A stretch of 5,127 nucleotides of DNA from Tannerella sp. (GTDB lineage: Bacteria; Bacteroidota; Bacteroidia; Bacteroidales; Tannerellaceae). Positions 1-5,127 of this stretch are shown here, piece after piece. Position 1 is the first letter of the stretch, and each line of letters begins with the position of its first letter. Both the position numbers and the translations under genes were made by a program. The notes below the pieces were generated by a model. It was not told the origin of the DNA and made no database searches. It saw only the letters and a list, made by a program, of their open reading frames with translations. The stretch lies in contig JAIRLL010000005.1 in assembly GCA_031259505.1 (NCBI GenBank), forward strand, positions 1-5,127, written 5' to 3'.

Positions 1-458
1 TGCGCGACGTTGTCGAGCGCCAAGCCGTCGCCTGGGCGGTAGGCGCCGTCTGGCCGGAAGAAATAGACCGCCTCAACATCCTCCGCGCTTCCTTTCTGGC
101 CATGCACCGCGCCATCGAACAGTTGCGCGTATGCCCCGAACATATTCTGGTAGACGGCAACCGCTTCGTCCCCTACCGGAACATTCCGCACACGACGGTC
201 GTCAAAGGCGACGCCAAATATCTGAGCATCGCCGCGGCATCGATACTGGCAAAAACGTATCGCGACGACTGCATGAAAATCCTCTCCGAACAGTATCCGG
301 CCTATCACTGGGATAAAAACAGAGGATACCCGACCGCAGCGCACCGCGATGCCATCCGTCGACACGGCGTAACCCCGTATCACCGGAAGAGTTTCACGCT
401 TCTGCCTGCGGAACAGTTGACGCTCGATTTGTTCCCGGACACAAGTCGTAAGTCATAA
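1..458 (+). CDS. rnhB: Ribonuclease HII, 3' portion (5' end outside the window)
   Basis: RNase HII is a cytoplasmic enzyme that cuts the RNA strand of RNA-DNA hybrids and nicks 5' to ribonucleotides misinserted in DNA, starting ribonucleotide excision repair. The reading frame is open from the left edge (first full codon at base 3) and gives 151 residues. The usual length is about 200, so roughly the first 50 residues, including the DEAGRG motif with two catalytic acids, are missing. Family motifs visible are [10 protein letters not shown], then VDGN with the third catalytic Asp (codon 153-155), then VVKGD with the fourth (codon 210-212), [14 protein letters not shown], the [14 protein letters not shown] block, and near the C-terminus [11 protein letters not shown]. 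An ATG at 102 is internal, because homology continues upstream of it. The last residues (RKS) and the TAA stop are encoded by a heptamer repeat that continues downstream. No clear terminator follows. Confidence 0.96.
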   Translation, partial: RDVVERQAVAWAVGAVWPEEIDRLNILRASFLAMHRAIEQLRVCPEHILVDGNRFVPYRNIPHTTVVKGDAKYLSIAAASILAKTYRDDCMKILSEQYPAYHWDKNRGYPTAAHRDAIRRHGVTPYHRKSFTLLPAEQLTLDLFPDTSRKS

Positions 459-505
459 GTCGTAAGTCATAAGTCTTAAGTCATAAGTCGTAAGTCATAA
501 GTCGT
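443..505. repeat. Tandem heptamer array, 9 copies of AAGTCNT
   Basis: Nine contiguous 7-bp units start at 443. Most alternate AAGTCGT and AAGTCAT, giving a 14-bp higher-order period; unit five is AAGTCTT. The array begins inside the last codons of rnhB and supplies its TAA stop at 456-458. Each unit junction contains TAA and 7 is not a multiple of 3, so the array carries stops in all three forward frames, and a change in copy number would still terminate RnhB within a few residues. Similar short repeats are, from memory, common between genes in Bacteroidales. No function is assigned. Confidence 0.93.
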
Positions 506-515
506 AATATGTATA

Positions 516-529
516 CACTGAAAACAGTG
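516..529. other. Short perfect hairpin between the two repeat arrays
   Basis: CACTG and CAGTG flank an AAAA loop, giving a 5-bp stem 58 bp after the rnhB stop. No T tract follows on the + strand, so it is a poor intrinsic terminator. It could still mark the 3' end of the rnhB transcript by blocking exonucleases. This is a weak call. Confidence 0.3.
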
Positions 530-740
530 ATATCTATCCGGAAACAATAACATCCATCCTGAAATAATGACATTATCCGGCCAGAAAATATGACATCTCA
601 CCGGAAAATATGACATCTGGCCATAAAATATGACATCTGACGAAAAAATATGACATTTGGCCGGAAAATATGACATCTGACTAAAAAATATGACCTTTGA
701 CCGGAAAGAATGATGTCCGGCCGGTGTAATAATGTTTTTA
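518..740. repeat. Imperfect 20-bp tandem repeat array, about 10-11 units
   Basis: The consensus is CCGGAAAATATGACATCTGA. Units in phase begin at 581, 601, 621, 641, 661, 681 and 701. The unit at 661 matches the consensus, those at 581, 601 and 621 differ by one or two bases, those at 641 and 681 by four or five, and 701 by about six. Older-looking units lie to the left, at 518, 538 and 558 (the last one about 23 bp long), and a very degenerate one lies at 721. The TATGAC core is the best kept part, while the CCGG end varies. The units abut with no unique spacers, so this is not CRISPR. A 20-bp period is close to two helical turns, so the cores fall on nearly the same face of the DNA. Either a drifting minisatellite or an array of protein binding sites would fit. 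Confidence 0.88.
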
Positions 741-911
741 CAGTTCATAATTCCCATCATGGCGCAAAGCGGAAGTCAGGACATTTGCTGCCTTACGGCT
801 AAAAATAAGACGCGACGGGTAGAAACGGGGTTCGGCGTGGCCGGTTTAAAATCGACACGGTCAATTGACCCCGTGCAGGGGAAAAGCATCCGGAAAATGG
901 ACGGAAATTCG
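741..911. other. Non-coding stretch upstream of the ABC-F gene
   Basis: This is the rest of the gap between rnhB and the ABC-F gene. Apart from the palindrome at 859-870, I see no tRNA, riboswitch, insertion sequence or credible gene here. A 73-codon frame at 732-953 crosses the promoter and resembles no protein I know. The stretch is more GC-rich than the repeat array to its left. Confidence 0.5.
856..875. promoter_or_regulatory. Palindrome upstream of the ABC-F promoter (possible operator)
   Basis: GGTCAATTGACC (859-870) is a perfect 12-bp palindrome. It is nested, two bases off-centre, within CACGG (856-860) and CCGTG (871-875). It ends 41 bp before the -7 element. The symmetry fits a site for a dimeric DNA-binding protein, but no regulator is encoded nearby and a 12-bp palindrome could arise by chance. 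No T tract follows, so it is not an intrinsic terminator. Confidence 0.35.
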
Positions 912-919
912 TATCTTTG
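912..919 (+). promoter_or_regulatory. Bacteroidota -7 promoter element for the ABC-F gene
   Basis: TATCTTTG followed by C matches the Bacteroidota housekeeping sigma consensus TAnnTTTGC exactly. It lies 30 bp before the ATG at 950, which leaves a leader of about 20-25 nt. No clear TTTG (-33) element is seen at the usual distance, where the sequence reads ATCC, so the promoter may be modest or aided by a regulator. A purine-rich AGGA (941-944), five bases before the ATG, is a good ribosome-binding site by the standards of this phylum and supports that start. Confidence 0.7.
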
Positions 920-937
920 CAGTCACAGAAGTTATAA

Positions 938-2566
<1,629 letters not shown>

Positions 2567-2610
2567 CTTCACAGCAACCTTTTCCCCTCCCCTCCCGCGG
2601 CGCGCAGGGA
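2567..2610. other. Convergent intergenic gap, ABC-F gene / rny
   Basis: These 44 bp separate the stop codons of the two convergent genes. The stretch is C-rich on the + strand, with an imperfect CCCT...AGGG inverted repeat around a GC-rich centre (about 2590-2609), but no clear T tract in either direction. A shared weak terminator is possible but not demonstrated. Confidence 0.35.
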
Positions 2611-4140
2611 TTATTTGGCGAAGCTCACGGCGCGGGTTTCGCGAATCACCGTAATCTTCACCTGTCCGGGATAGGTCATCTCGTCCTGAATTTTTTTTGC
2701 AATCTCGACGGAAAGATTTTCCGTGTCCTTGTCCGTGATTTTGTCGGCGCCGACGATTACGCGCAGTTCGCGTCCGGCCTGTATGGCATACGTTTTGATA
2801 ACGCCCGGATAGGTCATTGCCAACTGTTCGAGATCGTTGAGCCGCTTGATGTATGCCTCGACGATTTCGCGGCGTGCGCCGGGACGCGCGCCCGAGATGG
2901 CGTCGCAGACCTGCACGACGGGGGCAATCAGGCTGCTCATTTCAATCTCGTCGTGATGCGCGCCGATGGCGTTGCAGATGTCGGGTTTTTCTTTGAATTT
3001 TTCGCACAGTTTCATTCCGAGGATGGCGTGCGGCAGTTCCGGTTCGTCGTCCGGCACTTTGCCGATGTCGTGAAGCAGTCCCGCCCGGCGCGCTTTTTTG
3101 GGGTTGAGACCGAGTTCGGCGGCCATGATGGCGCAAAGGTTCGCCGTTTCGCGTGCGTGCTGCAACAGGTTTTGCCCGTACGACGAGCGGTATTTCATCT
3201 TCCCGATCATCCGTACCAGTTCGGGATGCAGTCCGTGTACGCCCATGTCGATTGCCGTGCGTTTGCCTGTTTCGACGATTTCTTCCTCAATCTGCCTGCG
3301 CACCCGTTCGACCACTTCTTCGATGCGGGCGGGATGGATGCGTCCGTCCTGCACAAGCTGGTGCAGCGCCAGCCGCGCCACTTCGCGTCGCACGGGGTCG
3401 AAACCGGACAGGACGATGGCCTCGGGCGTATCGTCTACAATGATTTCAATACCTGTCGCCGATTCCAGCGCGCGGATGTTGCGGCCTTCGCGACCGATGA
3501 TGCGTCCCTTGATTTCGTCCGAATCGATGTGAAACACCGTCACCGCATTTTCAATCGCCGTCTCGGTCGCCAGGCGCTGGATGGATCGGATGACAATCCG
3601 CTGCGCTTCCTTGCTGGCCGTCATTTTGGCCTCTTCCATAATTTCATTAATGAAGGAAGCGGCCTGGGTTTTGGCCTCGTCCTTGAGCGATTCGATCAGC
3701 CGTTCGCGCGCCTCGTTTGCTGAAATGCCGGCAATGGATTCCAGATGAAGGATTTCCTGCTGATGCAGTTTTTCCATTTCCTGCCTTCGCCGGTCGATTA
3801 TGGCCAGTTGATTGTTCAGGTTTTCCCGCACGGATTCGGTTTCCGACATCTTCCGGTGCACTTCTTCCTGCTTCTGGTTCAGCGAGGCTTCGCGCTGTTT
3901 CAGCTTCGATTCCAGGGAAGATATCCGTGAGTTTCGCTCTGTGCATTTTTTTTCAAATTCGGATTCCTGCCGCAGGAAATGTTCTTTCGCTTCCAGTGTC
4001 TTCTTTTTCTTGATGACATTGGCCTCCTTTTCGGCGTCTGCCAGCGTCCTGTTATATCGGGATTTCCCGTTCGCTGTAATCAGTATCCATGTCAGCAGCA
4101 CGCCGGCAGCAAAACATCCCAAATAAAATAATATGTCCAT
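2611..4140 (-). CDS. rny: Ribonuclease Y, membrane-anchored endoribonuclease
   Basis: RNase Y is an inner-membrane endonuclease that starts decay and processing of many mRNAs. The protein has 509 aa (B. subtilis has 520). Domains in order are an N-terminal membrane helix (about 3-22, [19 protein letters not shown]), a long charged coiled coil (about 30-190), a KH RNA-binding domain with [15 protein letters not shown] (212-226), and an HD domain with H328 (LLQHARE), H357-D358 (HDIGK), H395-H396 and D413 ([15 protein letters not shown]). The C-terminus ends [14 protein letters not shown] choose the ATG at 4138-4140 because the anchor helix follows at once, as in relatives. A TTG five codons upstream (4155) is possible but less likely. 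No good Shine-Dalgarno sequence is seen; the leader is A/T-rich, as is common in Bacteroidota. The gene follows zapA in the same direction after 106 bp that contain a terminator-like hairpin. Confidence 0.96.
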   Translation of the reverse strand: MDILFYLGCFAAGVLLTWILITANGKSRYNRTLADAEKEANVIKKKKTLEAKEHFLRQESEFEKKCTERNSRISSLESKLKQREASLNQKQEEVHRKMSETESVRENLNNQLAIIDRRRQEMEKLHQQEILHLESIAGISANEARERLIESLKDEAKTQAASFINEIMEEAKMTASKEAQRIVIRSIQRLATETAIENAVTVFHIDSDEIKGRIIGREGRNIRALESATGIEIIVDDTPEAIVLSGFDPVRREVARLALHQLVQDGRIHPARIEEVVERVRRQIEEEIVETGKRTAIDMGVHGLHPELVRMIGKMKYRSSYGQNLLQHARETANLCAIMAAELGLNPKKARRAGLLHDIGKVPDDEPELPHAILGMKLCEKFKEKPDICNAIGAHHDEIEMSSLIAPVVQVCDAISGARPGARREIVEAYIKRLNDLEQLAMTYPGVIKTYAIQAGRELRVIVGADKITDKDTENLSVEIAKKIQDEMTYPGQVKITVIRETRAVSFAK

Positions 4141-4166
4141 ACTTGTCAAATTCAATTTAATATATT

Positions 4167-4211
4167 AAAAAAACACTATCATTATAAGGATTGTTCCGTA
4201 TAATGGTAGTG
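4167..4211 (-). terminator. Strong hairpin plus U7 tract between zapA and rny
   Basis: On the minus strand CACTACCATTATA (4211-4199) pairs with TATAATGATAGTG (4186-4174) at 12 of 13 positions. Inside, GGA and TCC add three pairs around an ACAA loop, and seven U residues (4173-4167) follow. This has the form of an intrinsic terminator, starting 35 bp after the zapA stop. It leaves only 26 bp before the rny ATG, too little for a normal promoter plus leader. It may end the zapA transcript or attenuate read-through into rny. On the opposite strand the stem also forms fully, through a U-G pair, but no T tract follows there. Confidence 0.75.
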
Positions 4212-4246
4212 CGTGTAAATATTTCCCTTATGTCCGTAAAAGCTGA

Positions 4247-4576
4247 TTATCCGGCCAAAAAGCCATCCAGCTCCGCTATGTATTGATGTATCTTCTGCGT
4301 AACCGGCGTTATGTCGTTTTTTTCTTCGAGCCAGACGAGATCGGTAACCAACTGAAGAGATACCATGGCCAGCAGGTCTCTTTCTTCCAGGGTTTTCACA
4401 TACTGCTGCCTGTATTCCACGAAAAGCATCTGAATCCTTTCCGCCGCCTTGCGTATCATGGCTTCAGACAATTCGTCTCCCCGTATGAGGGTCACAGGAT
4501 ATGTCCTGCCTGCTACCTCCAAGTTTATATTAAACTCGTCTTTTTTCACAACTATCCGTTTAACAGTGCGATACAT
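4247..4576 (-). CDS. zapA: Cell division protein ZapA
   Basis: ZapA is a small cytoplasmic protein that binds FtsZ and bundles protofilaments to stabilise the Z ring. The frame gives 109 aa from the ATG at 4574-4576. The N-terminal ZapA globular domain is recognisable by FNINLEVAGRTYPVTL (residues 14-29) and IRKAAERIQMLFVEYRQQY (41-59). A C-terminal coiled coil rich in L and E (about 60-107: LLAMVSLQLVTDLVWLEEK) mediates oligomerisation. The start is uncertain. The ATG overlaps the upstream gene by 25 bp, while a GTG at 4547-4549, two bases after the upstream stop, would give a 100-aa protein beginning KKDEFNIN, closer to usual family N-termini. Either start implies translational coupling to the upstream coiled-coil gene. 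The strong hairpin downstream suggests that this two-gene unit ends here. Confidence 0.9.
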   Translation of the reverse strand: MYRTVKRIVVKKDEFNINLEVAGRTYPVTLIRGDELSEAMIRKAAERIQMLFVEYRQQYVKTLEERDLLAMVSLQLVTDLVWLEEKNDITPVTQKIHQYIAELDGFLAG

Positions 4577-4845
4577 TTATCTATCTCACGCACCATATCC
4601 AACAACTGCCTCCGTGCGTTTTTCACATCGCCGTAAAGGACCGATGCGGCGCGCGCCGTCAGCAAATCACCGTATTTGGCGTTCAACGACTTGATTTCTT
4701 CCAATGCCTGCCGGGTTCGAGCTTCTTCTTCAGATAACTGTGCGGTCAGTTCCGCAATCTTTTTCTTTTGATTTTCACATACAGTCAAAAGCGCTCGCAT
4801 TTTCTTTTCGAATTCATCCCACAGTTTTATTTGCTCATCGGTCAT
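4552..4845 (-). CDS. Small coiled-coil protein upstream of zapA (unknown; ZapB-like role possible)
   Basis: This is a predicted cytoplasmic protein of 97 aa, highly charged. Residues about 4-57 form a coiled coil (IKLWDEFEKKMRALL, then QKKKIAELTAQLSEEEARTRQALEEIKSLN). The C-terminal block GDVKNARRQLLDMVREIDKCIALLNG (residues 72-97) reads like the conserved tail I recall for Bacteroidota proteins encoded just before zapA. I know no established family name. I choose the ATG at 4843-4845. The upstream ATG at 4894-4896 would add 17 hydrophobic residues, but that segment contains a good promoter (TACTTTTGC), so it is probably untranslated. The gene overlaps zapA by 25 bp, or abuts its GTG start. 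Position and coiled coil suggest a partner in Z-ring assembly; this is inference. Similarity to proteobacterial ZapB is of type, not of sequence. Confidence 0.85.
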   Translation of the reverse strand: MTDEQIKLWDEFEKKMRALLTVCENQKKKIAELTAQLSEEEARTRQALEEIKSLNAKYGDLLTARAASVLYGDVKNARRQLLDMVREIDKCIALLNG

Positions 4846-4865
4846 TTTTTTCGCCAAATTGCAGG

Positions 4866-4897
4866 CAAAAGTAAATATAAGAAATGGAAAATACAAT
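4866..4897 (-). promoter_or_regulatory. Bacteroidota promoter for the coiled-coil gene and zapA
   Basis: Read on the minus strand, TACTTTTG (4873-4866, then C) matches the -7 consensus TAnnTTTGC. ATTG (4897-4894), 20 bp upstream, is one base from the -33 consensus TTTG. Only 20 bp separate the -7 element from the ATG at 4845, so the leader is very short (roughly 10-15 nt). The stretch before the ATG is A-rich with no Shine-Dalgarno sequence, typical of the phylum. Confidence 0.75.
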
Positions 4898-4922
4898 TCA
4901 AATTTATATTTTTTTTTAGCAC

Positions 4923-4960
4923 AAAAAAAAGTTATCCGTAAAATACGGACAACTTCTTTT
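4923..4960 (-). terminator. Intrinsic terminator of the transcript entering from the right
   Basis: On the minus strand AAGTTGTCCGTA (4955-4944) pairs fully with TACGGATAACTT (4940-4929) through one G-U pair, around a TTT loop. A run of T (4928-4923) follows, and a matching A-rich stretch (4960-4957) precedes. The G-U pair forms only in minus-strand RNA; the plus-strand transcript would carry an A-C mismatch. The direction is therefore leftward, ending the gene at the right edge, with some possible activity on the + strand through CTTTTCTTT. It insulates the coiled-coil/zapA promoter from upstream transcription. Confidence 0.85.
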
Positions 4961-4999
4961 CTTTAACGTCTGGTAATTACATGCGAATAAGGCAGATAG

Positions 5000-5127
5000 C
5001 TACACGGACAGCAATGTTGCGAAAACGATGGCGAAGAAAAAAATCACCGGAAAAATAAATTCCGTCCGGTCGCATACCTGTCGACATGCAGGCAAATCTG
5101 TTTCCGAATCCCAAATCACCTTGCAGG
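5000..5127 (-). CDS. 3' end of an unidentified gene, probable C-terminal membrane helix (5' end outside the window)
   Basis: One minus-strand frame is open from the right edge to a TAG at 5000-5002, giving 41 residues. The first part is polar with three cysteines (CKVIWDSET at the edge, then ACRQVCDRTE). The end, FIFPVIFFFAIVFATLLSV, is a strongly hydrophobic run that would suit a terminal membrane helix. The stop lies about 40 bp before the terminator, a normal gene-end distance. A second minus frame is also open for 49 codons to a TAA at 4978-4980, but its product (MRPDGIYFSGDFFLRH, then RFRNIAVRVAI) looks less like a natural C-terminus. I cannot name a family. Alternatively the stretch belongs to a non-coding RNA that ends at the same terminator. 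Confidence 0.45.
   Translation of the reverse strand, partial: CKVIWDSETDLPACRQVCDRTEFIFPVIFFFAIVFATLLSV

Noticed and set aside
581..720. CRISPR array
   Set aside because: The 20-bp units abut directly with no unique spacers, and no cas gene is present.
518..740. Replication origin iterons
   Set aside because: The periodicity would fit, but there is no replication initiator gene, no recognisable DnaA box cluster, and the neighbours are chromosomal housekeeping genes.
476..760. 94-codon minus-strand frame across the repeat array
   Set aside because: The F/S/C-rich repeating product simply reflects the 20-bp repeat. No promoter or ribosome-binding site is evident.
4846..4896. 17-residue N-terminal extension (possible signal or membrane segment) on the coiled-coil protein
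   Set aside because: The segment contains a near-consensus promoter, and the internal ATG at 4845 gives a sensible cytoplasmic coiled-coil start.
5028..5127. + strand frame beginning MAKKKITGK, open to the right edge
   Set aside because: It is antisense to the better-supported minus-strand frame, has no promoter or ribosome-binding site that I can see, and is too short to judge.

Overview
The window looks like ordinary chromosomal core DNA of a Bacteroidota bacterium, probably Bacteroidales. The evidence is the protein content (a Bacteroidota-type ABC-F protein, RNase Y and ZapA), moderately GC-rich coding DNA with AT-rich gaps, and Bacteroidota-type promoters of the form TAnnTTTG: TATCTTTGC before the ABC-F gene and TACTTTTGC before the small coiled-coil gene. 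Genus is not determined; a Rikenellaceae/Alistipes-like organism is only a guess.

Layout, left to right. (1) The 3' three-quarters of rnhB (ribonuclease HII, + strand) runs off the left edge and ends inside a heptamer tandem repeat. (2) A gap of about 490 bp (459-949) holds that 9-copy heptamer array, then an imperfect 20-bp tandem array of about ten units, then about 200 bp with a palindrome and a promoter. (3) A full-length ABC-F ATPase gene lies on the + strand (950-2566). (4) A 44-bp convergent gap follows. (5) The rest is on the minus strand, read right to left: the 3' end of an unidentified gene (apparently a membrane protein C-terminus), a strong intrinsic terminator, a promoter, a 97-aa coiled-coil protein, zapA, a second strong hairpin with a U tract, and rny (ribonuclease Y).

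How the genes work together. The coiled-coil gene and zapA overlap or abut and form one unit, which probably acts in Z-ring assembly. rny, the membrane-anchored mRNA endonuclease, lies downstream in the same direction, but a terminator-like hairpin separates it from zapA. Its transcription therefore needs read-through or a separate start. RnhB and the ABC-F protein (translation-associated ATPase) are housekeeping functions with no evident tie to each other.

I found no mobile element, CRISPR array, tRNA, rRNA, defence locus or clear new system. The points most worth a second look are the two adjacent tandem-repeat arrays between rnhB and the ABC-F gene, the zapA/rny hairpin, the one-sided degeneration of the ABC-F ATP sites, and the unidentified reading frame at the right edge.
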